DNA from: Chromera velia
Lineage: Eukaryota; Sar; Chromeraceae
Assembly: GCA_018398765.1 (NCBI GenBank)
Contig: JAHBMJ010000443.1
Coordinates: forward strand, 1-20,000
DNA length: 20,000 nucleotides
Direction: 5' to 3'
Below are positions 9,150 through 18,411 of this stretch, one piece after another (position 1 is the stretch's first letter; every line of letters starts with the position of its first letter). The notes under the pieces were generated by a model, which was given only the letters and a program-made list of their open reading frames with translations, did no database searches and was not told the origin of the DNA. Position numbers and translations under genes: made by a program.

Positions 9150-11409
9150 ATGTCGGAAAGGTGGAATCCTGACGTTGATGGGTCACCCCAGAGCTTTCAC
9201 AGGGGTCAGGAAAGATGCGGTGAGGGTCACTCTCTGTACCATGCAGCTGGAGAAATTTCTTTTCGCTTGCGTCGATGGGCTTTGAATCGTTTCCGTCTCC
9301 TTTCTTCTGTGGCCTCCTTCTTGCAGATGGCGGTGTGCTGTACGATTCCCCCATGTCTGGAAATAGCAGGAAGCAAGCAGTGGTCCTGAGGCCTCGTCCA
9401 AATGCCGCGGGGGCGTCCGGTCACTTTGAGCGTCACCCCAGTGGGAGCAGCAGAGGGGTGGGGGCACTCGGCAGAGGCGACGGTCAGAGTGACGTTGTCG
9501 AAGAAGTGATTGAAGATTCTTCTGACGGGGGCAGAGACAACGGGAGAGAGAGGGGAACGAGGCGAAGTGCGTCAAGGAGTCTTGACAGATGGGCGCCGCC
9601 GCCTGAAGAAGATCTCGGGGATGGCGCGCCGCCGCCTGAAGAAGATGGTTCACGTCAGAAGGCAGACAAAGGTCTCAAGAGGACCCGCAATGCTTTGGGT
9701 GTCGTGTCTGCCCCCTCTTCTGCCTCAGGGGACCTGGACGGGATGGATGGAGACCCCCCGAGTTCCTCCAGAAGGGGGCGGGAGGACACCCCAGAGAGTC
9801 GTGAGAGAGGTCGGGGAGAGAGGGATCTCAGGGGAAGAAGAGAGAAAGACAGCAAAGAGGAGGACGGAGGGCGGAAACGAAGCGGAAAAAGGTCAGTCAA
9901 ACTGGGAAGAGAGATGACGATGGAAACTGCAGGGAAGCGTGCATTAGACAGAAGGAAGCAGTTTCACACAGAGAGGAAGAAACAAGGAAAGAGTGAGGCA
10001 CCGACAAACAGCGAAAGATGAACACAGGCGCGGGAAAGAAAAAGGGTGGGAAAAGACGAATAAAAGCTTTTTCTTGCTGCTTAATCGATGCACCGCTTGC
10101 CACTCCTTGTGTCTTTGTCTCGTCCGGCAGCGCACAGTTTGTAGTGTCCTTTCGATTCTTCCGTCTGCTCTCTCTTTCAAATTACGGGTGGTGAACCTTC
10201 AGATGCACACTGCTGAAGGTGAAAGTGTTTGAGTTTCGTTAGACAAGTTTACGTGCTTTGAGATCAAAAACATGATGAGCAATGTCGTGTGGTTGATGTT
10301 TCTTCTCGCATGAGAAACATTGTTCTGCATGGCTCGCAAAGCATAGATGAAGTGTCGTCAGTTTGTCGACTGTTCAGAGAATAGTGCATGTAGTTGGACG
10401 TTCGCAACATTTTTTTTTAGAACGCAGAGCGCATCTTTCGTCTTTCTTTGACTTTTGGTGCTTCCCGCATGCATTCCTTCTCTGTCGTATGCACTGCACA
10501 CGCAGACGATCGAGTAGCAGGGATCGAGAGCGAAATCGGGAGCGTGGTCGGAGTCGGTCGCGTTCTCATGAGAGGGACAGGGAGAGACGGCACGGAGGAA
10601 GAGAGAGGGAAAGGGAACGGGAAAAAGAGAGGGACAGCAGGGACAAAGGCAGAAGGATCCCGAGGGATGAAATGCCGCGTTACGCACCTCCTCATGAGAG
10701 AGAAAGAGAGAGGGAAAAGCGCCAAACGGATGTGGGAGATGGAGTAGACGGCCATGGGGGGAGAGAACGTGAACGTGATGGCGGAGAGAGGGGAAGGTCC
10801 GAGAGAGACAGAGATCGGGAGAGGGAAAGGGATAGCCGAAATGGGAGAAGAGAAAGAGACAGGGGGGGGAGAGACGAATACTCAGGAGCCCCTGGAGATG
10901 CTCAAGCAGATGGTCCGGCGCCAATGCGCCGCCCCCTCATTTTGCGGCCAAGGGCAACTGGAGACGAGGAGGATGGGGGGGGGCCTCCTGGTGGCCCCGG
11001 ACCGGAAAGAGGGGATGGCTTTGAGAGGGACAGGGATAGAGGGAGGAGTTGGTCTAGAGATAGGGACAGGGATAGAGGGACGAGGTGGGACAGGGGGGCG
11101 CCACGGCGCGATGGCGGGGAGGAGTGGGAGCAGCAGAGGGGTGGGGGGGGATACAGAGACAGAGACAGAGATAGGGACAGAGAAAGGGAGAGAGGGGGGC
11201 CTCAAGGAGAGAGGGGTCCGAGGGGACGACGTCCTCTTCTTTTGCAGAGACAGAGCAGCTTTGATTTGTCTGGTTAGTGCTTTCTCTGTTGTGGTGATCA
11301 ATCTTTCGCGTGTGTGTCTATCTGTCTCTGCTTGTCTGCTCATCCTTCGAAGACTCAGCACAGGAATGTGGGGCTGTGAGGTGTGTGTACGTGCGTGTGC
11401 GTGGTGTGT

Positions 11410-11476
<67 letters not shown>

Positions 11477-14400
11477 GTGTTTGTGTGGTATATTAGTGCG
11501 TGTGTGTGTGCAGGTGTAGGTGTTCGCACGTGTTTGAACTTTTACCATTTTCCATGTGATTGGGTGCAGAGCATGTCTGCACTTCTTTCCTTCTTTCCAA
11601 GATACTTTTCTCCCTCCATCCCTCACAACAGCTCTCCCTGCTCCCTTTATTCCTGCAGATGACGGACGGTCACAGGATCTATCGCCTCGTGGAGGACAGA
11701 GAGGGGGCCCTGTGGAGCCCGGAGGTTTTCCGGGACCCGGGCCCGGCTTTCCGGGAGGGCCGCCTCAGTTTGCTCCAGACTTCCGCCCCCCTTTCATGCA
11801 GCCCCCCCACCACTTCCAACAGCCGTACCCCCCACACGGGGGCATGCCGAGGCCCCCCTTTCCCCCTTACAACAACCAGTGGCCTCCCCCAGAACATTTT
11901 TACCCCCACCAGCAAAACCCATACGGTCCGCCCCCACAACAACAATGGGGCCCGGGCCCCGGCAATCACCAGGGCCCCCAACGGAGCACGTCCCCGCCGC
12001 CTCCACAGGAAGGCCAGGAGACGGGAGGAGACGGCGAGGAGGACCCTGACGAGACAGAGGGAATGACCCGATTTGTTCCCTCTTTCAGGAGAGCACCCCA
12101 ACAATTTGACAGCCCCCCGGGGGATCAAGGAGGCGCGTCGCCCCTTCCACAACCGGAGACAGGAGAGGGAAGAGGGGAGAACGGAGACGTTCAGAAGTCC
12201 ACACAAGAGACGGCAGACCCCTCAGCAGGAGACGGTGGAGACGACGAGGAAGATGCCGAGCCTGCGCTATCCTTCGTCCCACGCGCAGTCCGAGAAGAAC
12301 AGCTGAAGCTCCAGGTGTCTCAAGCCGATTCAAGTGCAGAGCAAACTGCAGCAGCTCAACAGGATTCAGTTGATCCCCAAAAACGACCACAGGGAATGGG
12401 TCCCGGAGACGGAGAGGGAGGGGGCCCTTCATTCATGCCGGGGCCCCACTCAGGTTACCCCCCTCACGACGGACAGCCAGGGGGGGACGGCCCACCCCTG
12501 CAGGGCCAGGGTCAGGGGCCCATGCAGCGGGATGGAGGGCCCCGGCCGTATTTCGACGGACCCCCTCCGGAGTTCCAAGGCCAGGGCCCTCATCCCTTCC
12601 ACAACATGCCCCCACACTTCCATCCCCATATGGGACCCCCCCCCGGCCCGGGGGGGTTCAACGGTCCCCCTCCAGGCTCCTTCATGAACAGGGACCCTAG
12701 AGATGTCAGTCGGCCCTTTGAGACAGAAAGAAAATACATCGATCAATATCTGCACAAAACACCCTGTTGAAAAGAAAAACTTCTTTTTCGCACTTCCTTT
12801 GTCTTTTTTCCGCTTCTGTGCCGCCAGTGAGCCGTCAAAACAAAAAATTGCTGCCCCATCTTCACACATTGCCAGAACACGATGCTGGACACTCGTTCGT
12901 TCCCTGCCATCCACCCATGCGATGCCTTCCTGCAGGGTCCCCGTGTAATTCGTGACCATCCAATCTGGACTTGGAGAGTGGAGATCTGCCGAGAGATGAA
13001 GCACAAGAAGAACTGCGAGTTCGGGGAGTACTGCAAATACGCGCACAACGAGGACGATAGGGACTTCGCAGACCACGCCAGAAGGGTCAGGCAGGCAACA
13101 GGATAGAGAGAGAAGTGGAATGTGGGTGTACAAGCTATTTCTGTAGGCCTTTTTAAAGGACAGTCTAGATTTTTGGAGGCTCAGACAGATAGTTGGTAGA
13201 CACTGATGGACTCGTGCCCTTGCCGGTTTTTTTTTTTTTTTCTTCAAGTGCTAAAGTGTTGGGGTCAGATCTCAGCGCAGATTGTCTTGACATCCTTGAC
13301 CTGCATCTTTTCGTGTGTTAATTGAGTAGTCTGTGTGTTTACAATGGAGCCCTCTCCATCTCTGCAATCGAATTGCTCTCCCTCAGCCCCCCTTTGGCCA
13401 TAGTAACACGCAAAACCGATGACTCTCGAATATGCGACTAGCTCGTTTTCACGGGTGGGTTTTGATCACTGTCTCCCTCCCACTTGCTGGCCTGCTCACG
13501 TCCTGAGTATCTCAAAACCCACTATCCATCTACGCCGATTTGCACTTCTATCTAGGTGTCCCTCCGCAATCGCCTGTCCTCGCGTCTGTCCATCTGTCTG
13601 CAGATTTTCAAGCAGTGCGGGGACCTCCCTGAGATTTTTCTTTACACCTTCTACCCCCGTCTAGTTGATCAGGGAATGATCCCACCTGACGCGAAGAGAC
13701 CCAGACCCCCTCTGGGAAAAAGGAGATTCGTCAGACTGCCCCCACCTGCACCTGGGTTCTTTGATGGTGGTGCTCCGCCGCCATTCGGATTTCCGCCGCC
13801 GCATGGGCCCCCGGGTGTGTTTGACGAGCGCATGGGCCCACCGCCCGGAGGTTTCTTCCCGCCCCACGGCCCAGGCGGCCCCCCAATGGGCCCCGGCATG
13901 GGTCCCCCTCCGGATCAGCAGTGGGGAGAGGGTCCTCACCAAATGAGACCAGGGGAGGGCCCCGGCCCCGGTCCCTTTCCTGGGCCCGAGGGCCCCGGTC
14001 CGTTCCCCGGCGGCGCGTTCCCTCCAGGAGAGACGGGAGGCGTGGTGACGCCGGGGCCCGGGGGTGCCGGCAGCGTGAGGTCCACCGAGAGGGCCATGCA
14101 GGAGTCCGCGGGGCTCGGGGCCTTCAGGGGGGTGTCGGGGGGGTTGGAGAGAGAAGACACGGCCATGGGGGTAGAGGGAGACGGCGACCCGGAAGCAGAT
14201 GCAAAAGCTTTGGATGCGTGGTTGGACGGGGTCAGTAATTGAACGTATGTGTCGCTTGTTCGCTTTCTTTCTATTCGGAGTTTCGCAATGCCCTGCATAC
14301 AGTACCTGCGAGTTCGTCTGCATGTCTTCACGTCCGTCCGTTCATATGAAATAGATGATCTATTTGTGTGTGTGGAAGCAAAGAAAAGTACAAAGCATAC

Positions 14401-14531
14401 AGCGGCACTATTTTGGCATTAGCATCCCTTGACGGTTTTTGAATCTCGTTCTGAACGCATCTTGTTGGGAAGGTCGCAGAGAACACATGTCGTGGCCGTC
14501 TGTAAAACCGATCATTGTCTTTTCCCCAGGT

Positions 14532-14585
<54 letters not shown>

Positions 14586-15301
14586 TCTTTACCTATCCGT
14601 TACCGGAAAAAACATTCATTTCAGTTCGACTGATGCATTGTCCATTTCTGCATGCAGTTGTACGAGGACGAAGAAGAAGGAGAAGGGGAGGGGGAGGGAG
14701 AGGGCAAAGCAGAAGGAGACGATGCAGAAGAAGGAAAAGTCCCAAAGAATTTGTCTCAAGGGGAAAAGAAGGAGACGGAGACGGGTGGGTCCTCTTTCCC
14801 CAAAGCGGCAGGGGCCCTCAATGGAGGTCAGATACAAAGAAAGAAGGGAAAGAAGGGATGCATGTTTAGACGCTCTTTTTTCTTTGCCCCTACCATTGTC
14901 GTTCCATATTACCATTACCATTTCTTTTCTCTTTCGTTACCTTTTCTCACTTTCTGTTGTCGAGAATACCTTCGTGCATGGGGCGCCACTCTGACTGCAT
15001 GTGTGGGATACGCGTGTCTGCAAGTCGACTCCCTCGCCATGACTCACTGTTTTGCAAGCTATCCATTCTTCATGAGACCCGCGCATCTGAATTCATGCAC
15101 GTGTCACTAGCTATTGAACCATACATGAATGCAGGCTCCCTCCTTGGGCCTTCGGACTTCTCCAAGGTGAAGAGCTCGAACGAGAAGAGGATTCTTCACA
15201 GCCTGCAAGCTCTGCTCTCTGCCGCCTGCCCCCACTCCCAGCCTCTCCCCCCTCAAATCGAAAACGGGGGGGTGGCCCGTTTCGATCCTGGTCGAAGATG
15301 A
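9150..15301 (+). CDS. CCCH zinc-finger, RE/RD- and proline-rich protein (8 exons)
   Basis: I reconstructed eight exons: 9150-9219, 9327-9891, 10506-11272, 11659-12704, 12936-13085, 13604-14230, 14658-14784 and 15135-15301. All junctions are GT-AG, every phase matches, and the total of 3519 bases encodes 1172 residues plus TGA. Order along the protein: Ser/Arg/Glu-rich N-terminus (1-212); RE/RD/RS-like repeats (213-467) interrupted by a Gly/Pro-rich stretch; Pro/Gln-rich and then acidic segments (468-816); a canonical CX8CX5CX3H finger with C834, C843, C849 and H853; a short conserved-looking stretch (FKQCGDLPEIFLYTFYPRL); a Pro/Gly-rich arm (about 890-1045); an acidic Glu/Gly exon (1076-1117); and an ordinary-looking C-terminal exon. 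CCCH fingers usually bind RNA, and RE/RS-like tracts typify nuclear splicing or mRNA-processing proteins, so a nuclear RNA-processing role is likely. Retaining intron 4, 5 or 6 would end the protein early (stops at 12768, 13104 and 14240). No specific orthologue is recognised. Exons 5-8 and their order are the most interpretive part. Confidence 0.82.
9220..9326 (+). other. intron 1 of the CCCH gene, which fixes the start codon
   Basis: Donor GCG|GTGAGG and acceptor CCTTCTTGCAG|ATGG, 107 bases. Joining 9219 to 9327 creates a GAT codon and puts ATG 9150 (MSERWNPDVDGSPQSF) in frame with the long exon 2. Without this intron the frame could start only inside the pyrimidine tract at 9275 or at ATG 9353 (MSGNSRKQ). 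Those remain the alternatives if transcripts show no upstream exon. Confidence 0.75.
9593..9646 (+). repeat. 33-base tandem duplication in exon 2
   Basis: A 21-base identical unit at 9593-9613 and 9626-9646 lies with period 33. It encodes two copies of APPPEED, separated by LGDG. It looks like a recent slippage or duplication within the low-complexity N-terminal region. Confidence 0.85.
11412..11471 (+). repeat. compound (TC)n(TG)n microsatellite in intron 3
   Basis: An uninterrupted TC run is followed directly by a TG run on the sense strand, inside the intron at 11273-11658. More broken TG repeats flank both sides. Six-frame translation through it gives false low-complexity open frames, including a 215-codon minus-strand one. 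Confidence 0.95.
12936..13085 (+). other. zinc-finger exon (exon 5) of the CCCH gene
   Basis: This 50-codon phase-0 exon encodes the only recognisable fold in the protein. It reads IWTWRVEICREMKHKKN, then CEFGEYCKYAHN. The spacing C-x8-C-x5-C-x3-H is canonical for the CCCH family, with the usual aromatic between the last Cys and the His. The donor AGG|GTCAGG at 13086 precedes an in-frame TAG (13104-13106). Exon 5 could instead be terminal in a shorter isoform of 873 residues. Confidence 0.85.
14533..14583 (+). repeat. compound (TC)n(TG)n microsatellite in intron 6
   Basis: This has the same layout and orientation as the one in intron 3: TC units, then TG units, within the intron at 14231-14657. 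It follows a possible cryptic acceptor (CCCCAG at 14525-14530). Confidence 0.95.
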
Positions 15302-16220
15302 TCGAACATGCTTTCTAGGTGTACAGAAACACCGTGCACATTTCATGGGAGAGAGATCGATCTGATCGATCAAGTACTGAAAAACAGAAGAAAACTTGTT
15401 TTTGCCTTAGCTGCTGTCTGGGTCGAATGTTAGGCTCTGCATGCATCATACACTGGATCAAAAAGACTGCTCTAGAGACTGCTTCCGTGCTATAACTCGA
15501 TCACTGATCAAAAACTCAGGATGAACCCCTTAATTAAATCGATCATTGCATATCTTGTATGCATCGGCATGCACAAACCTATGCATGCAGATTTAATTAA
15601 TATAAACTGTATGCTGAATTAGGTAGCATAACGCGCAGGCGCGCATAATATATGATGATGGTGATGTATGATGATGTATGCGTATTCCTATGTATGTGCC
15701 GTTTTTGCTTCTCTTCTTCATATTAATATGAAAAAGAATCTCTGTATAGCACTGTGTTGGCATTCATCCTTAATTGCTAAAGGTCGACGAAGCTGTTTTC
15801 CTCCCGGCAAACCGTTTAGCATTGTGCCATTGTTATGCAAACGGACTCAGTCTGCTTGCACAGCTTCTTGTCAAAGCTCTTGTTCTGATCCTTTTACCTT
15901 CGTGTGCTCCTCGATGCTATGCGTGCACATACAGTCGTTTCTGTTACATAGGATAGCCCATAAAACAGTTCTCATGCTGCAAAGAGAAGAGGTTCTCACA
16001 TGATAGCTAGACTTGATTTCATGCAGCGCATGCGTTGTCGAACGTGCATGCGTTCATGCAGTGAGCCCTGCAGGCAGCCGATTTTAATTTATCTCAAAAA
16101 TCGGCTGATCGGATTTGTTCTGTACACCGCGGCCCGGCAATACGCGCGCGTTTGGGGCCGTGAGGAGCGCTGCAGGGGCGGGGCCTTAATTGACGCGTTG
16201 CATGGCCATGATGCTGACCT
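15302..16220. other. 3' flank of the CCCH gene, no supported gene
   Basis: The first 400 bases are AT-rich with ATCGAT, TTAATTAA and TGCATGCA palindromes (TGCATGCA at 15438-15445 and 15582-15589) and a short ATGATG run near 15650-15680. It presumably includes the 3' untranslated region of the CCCH gene. From about 16110 the sequence turns GC-rich up to the left end of the transposon. An open frame there (about 16088-16220: GFVLYTAARQYARVWGREER) could be a coding scrap interrupted by the insertion, but I cannot identify it. Confidence 0.45.
16076..16106. repeat. perfect 10-bp inverted repeat (hairpin)
   Basis: AGCCGATTTT at 16076-16085 pairs fully with AAAATCGGCT at 16097-16106 across an 11-base AT-rich loop. 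It lies about 115 bases outside the left end of the transposon. The function is unknown. Confidence 0.8.
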
Positions 16221-16482
16221 TAAAGAATTGGGAGTTGAATTGGGTGTTAAATTGGTAATACTACCAATTTTTTACCGCCAGTAACTCCCAATTTTGAAAA
16301 ATTGGTACCTAGTCTAGTGCAAGAAGTATATAAAATTTGAAGCTAAAATTTTCAGTACGGGCTAGACAAGGGCTCACTAGTCTCTAGCCGTAGTCATTAG
16401 GCTCTAATTCATTACTAGGAACAAATTCTGTAAACACTTAGAGTCACCTAAAAATTGGGAGTTACCAATTTTTAAATAGAAA
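16221..16482 (+). repeat. left terminal inverted repeat
   Basis: Starts TAAAGAATTGGGAGTTGAAT and matches the reverse complement of the right end with scattered substitutions and small indels. It is rich in AATTGG/CCAATT in both orientations. Further AATTGG units continue to about 16535, where homology with the other arm becomes loose. The short motifs could be transposase-binding sites (inference). Confidence 0.9.
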
Positions 16483-16598
16483 TTTTTTAGGACCGCCGAA
16501 AAAAAAATTGGTAGTACCAAAAAAAAAAAATTGGGAGTCAACTTGAAACTTTTGTTTTGTGTGTCATAGTGCACCGCTAATACAATGCAAAACGGACA

Positions 16599-17021
16599 GT
16601 GGACAGCTCTATACAAGCTGCACGTACTAGTATAAAAAACAGAGCGAAAATCAATCCAATTAACCATGTAAGCCTACTAGAATTCATAATCCCTCCATAT
16701 GCTATCAGATTCTGTCTGGATTGCCTGTGTCGGAGAAACCACAGGGCAGGAGATCCGGTGAAAAACTTCACCACAGAGTTTCCACTTTCTACAGAGGCGT
16801 CTCTAAAAACGGATCTTGACAAGTGTGAAGAAGTCGGCTTTCGCGAGAACCACCTGGAGGTCAAACAGAACCTCCTTGAACCTAAGTGCCACTTGAAAAA
16901 ATATAATCAAGATGATTTCTATCTACGGCATCGTTTTTCAAGAGACCGTCCACGCCTGCAGCGTAGATGGTTAAAAGACCGCCCAGATATGCGGCTTTGG
17001 CTTTCAAGACAATGTAAATGA
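16599..17021 (+). other. open frame inside the transposon, unidentified
   Basis: A 140-codon open frame lies between the left inverted repeat and the transposase-like frame. It contains a CLDCLCRRNH stretch and a basic C-terminal part (RHRFSRDRPRLQRRW). It could be the degraded N-terminal part of the transposase or chance. It is in a different frame from the downstream transposase relic. I see no catalytic motif. Confidence 0.25.
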
Positions 17022-17101
17022 TCCACACTTGCGGCGCGGACTTTTAAGCTTATCCAAAAATGTGGCTTGAACTTTTAAGTGGTCGTTAGGTTCAGGGAGG
17101 T

Positions 17102-17809
17102 CTCAAACAGCGGGGTTTCACAAGAATTTCCCTTTTGTTGTCTCTGCTTTTCTTTTCTATCCTACGGTCCGTTCAACATGATATTTTGCATATCGCAGAC
17201 GAGGGTGAAGCGAAAAAAGAGCTGGGACTTTTTTTTGTTTGGGCAGTGAATGAGAAGAAGCTCTTTCAGATGGAAGAATTGAATTCATTTCTGTTTGATT
17301 CAGATATGTGGTGAAAAACAGGGCTGCCCCCTACTCAGTGGGTCCGAGGGATTTCGAGAAACAATAGAAAGATTAAATTGGGGGCTGCAGATATCAGACA
17401 CGTTTTCCCTCGCGTGGTTGAGTTCATGAAAAAAAGGTGTCCAGACATTTTTGTTGCAGAAAACCCTCCTGCTTGTTCTTTTTACTTGCATTCGTGGATC
17501 CTTTCCACGTTGACAGGTTCAATCACAGATGAGAAACTTGCAGAGCTGAAGATGGTGATAAAGACTTGGTAAGACCTTTTTTGCAAGTCTTATGGGTGGG
17601 CGGTCCCAAAGACTCACTTCTACTTGCACTTCCCGGTGTGGATCCGCCGGTTTGAGGGGTTGAACACAGCGAAATGCTACGGCTTTGAATCGAATCATAA
17701 GAAGGTTTGCAAACGTTTTGTTTTACAGGGGGGACGTTATTCATATGATCGTTTTATTCTGGAAGATCTGGTTTTTACGTGGTTGTGCAAGAGAAAGAAA
17801 CCCATGTAA
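17102..17809 (+). pseudogene. transposase-like remnant inside the long-TIR element
   Basis: One frame runs from about 17102 to TAA 17807-17809, broken by TGA 17312-17314 and TAA 17570-17572. The order of motifs is that of a transposase type common in plants, animals and protists: SVQHDILHIADEGEAKKELG, a W near the first stop, a helical stretch (IRHVFPRVVEFM, SITDEKLAELKMVIKTW), then VPKTHFYLHFPVWIRRFEG and YGFESNHKKVCKRF. The last two resemble the PKhHf-LHYP and RFE-KH segments of CACTA- or KDZ-type transposases. Coding similarity continues directly across both stops, so these are nonsense mutations rather than introns, although both TAA codons happen to sit in GTAAG strings. The acidic catalytic triad cannot be assigned with confidence. 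Confidence 0.6.
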
Positions 17810-18038
17810 GCATATTTTGCCGATGTCTGACGCCAGGAGGGACTTCGAGCATGAATAACACTATGAAACTATACAAAACTTATGGATTTATAAAGTTCTG
17901 TGCAGCCGTAACACTGTTCTATTACAGCGTTCTTTCTTTCCACATATATTTTACTTTCTAGGAGAAGTTATAAAATTGGTAGTCCCCCCAAAAAAATTGG
18001 GTGTTGATTTTCTTAAAAATTGGTAGTTAGTCCTAAAA

Positions 18039-18291
18039 AAAAATTGGTAACTCCCAATTTTTAGATGACTCTAAGTGTTCATAGAATTTGTTCCTAGTAA
18101 TGAATTAGAGTCTAATGACTGTAGCTAGAGACTAGTAAGCCTCTGTCTAGCCCGTACACAAAATTTTAGCTTCAAACTCCATGTACTTCTTTCACTAGAC
18201 TAGGTACCAATTTTTCAAAATTGGGAGTTACTGGCGGTAAAAAATTAGTAGTACTACCAATTCAACACCCAATTCAACTCCCAATTCTTTA
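18039..18291 (-). repeat. right terminal inverted repeat
   Basis: Reverse complement of the left arm, ending CCCAATTCTTTA at 18280-18291. The shared core includes the segments around CTAGGTACCAATTTTTC and CTAAGTGTTCATAG. Related AATTGG-rich sequence extends inward to about 17972. Confidence 0.9.
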
Positions 18292-18320
18292 GGGGACACT
18301 TTTCATCCAATTCATTCAAT

Positions 18321-18411
18321 CAGGTGCAAAACAGGTGCATCAGGTGTATCTGGTGCAAAGCAGGTGTAGCTGGTGTAACTGTCTGGTTTGCACCTTTTCT
18401 GAGGTACACCT
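18321..18411 (+). repeat. short GGTGYA repeat cluster with inverted units
   Basis: Six units of the form C(A/T)GGTG(C/T)A start at 18321, 18332, 18341, 18350, 18361 and 18370, so spacing is 9 or 11 bases. Two inverted units follow, TTTGCACC at 18388-18395 and TACACC at 18405-18410, so the array can fold back on itself. It lies 30 bases outside the transposon's right end. Confidence 0.7.

Larger units (their letters stand above)
16221..18291. mobile_element. DNA transposon with long terminal inverted repeats
   Basis: About 260 bases at the left end reappear as the reverse complement at the right end, so the 2071-base unit is bounded by long terminal inverted repeats beginning TAAAGAATTGGG. 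The inner about 1.5 kb carries an inactivated transposase-like frame (17102-17809). Outside the repeats the flanks do not match each other. The only possible target-site duplication is TA, if the terminal TA/TA are counted as target. The superfamily is unresolved. The element is non-autonomous now because its only plausible transposase has stops. Confidence 0.88.

Noticed and set aside
10882-11529. 215-codon minus-strand open frame opposite the CCCH gene
   Set aside because: It is the antisense of an RE/RD-rich exon and of the intron 3 microsatellite. Its HTHTHT and RERERE runs are translation of simple repeats.
17569-17587. A 19-base GTAAG...CAAG mini-intron in the transposase frame
   Set aside because: Removing it would shift the frame away from the VPKTHFYLHFP segment, which continues in frame through the unspliced sequence. 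The TAA is better read as a stop mutation.
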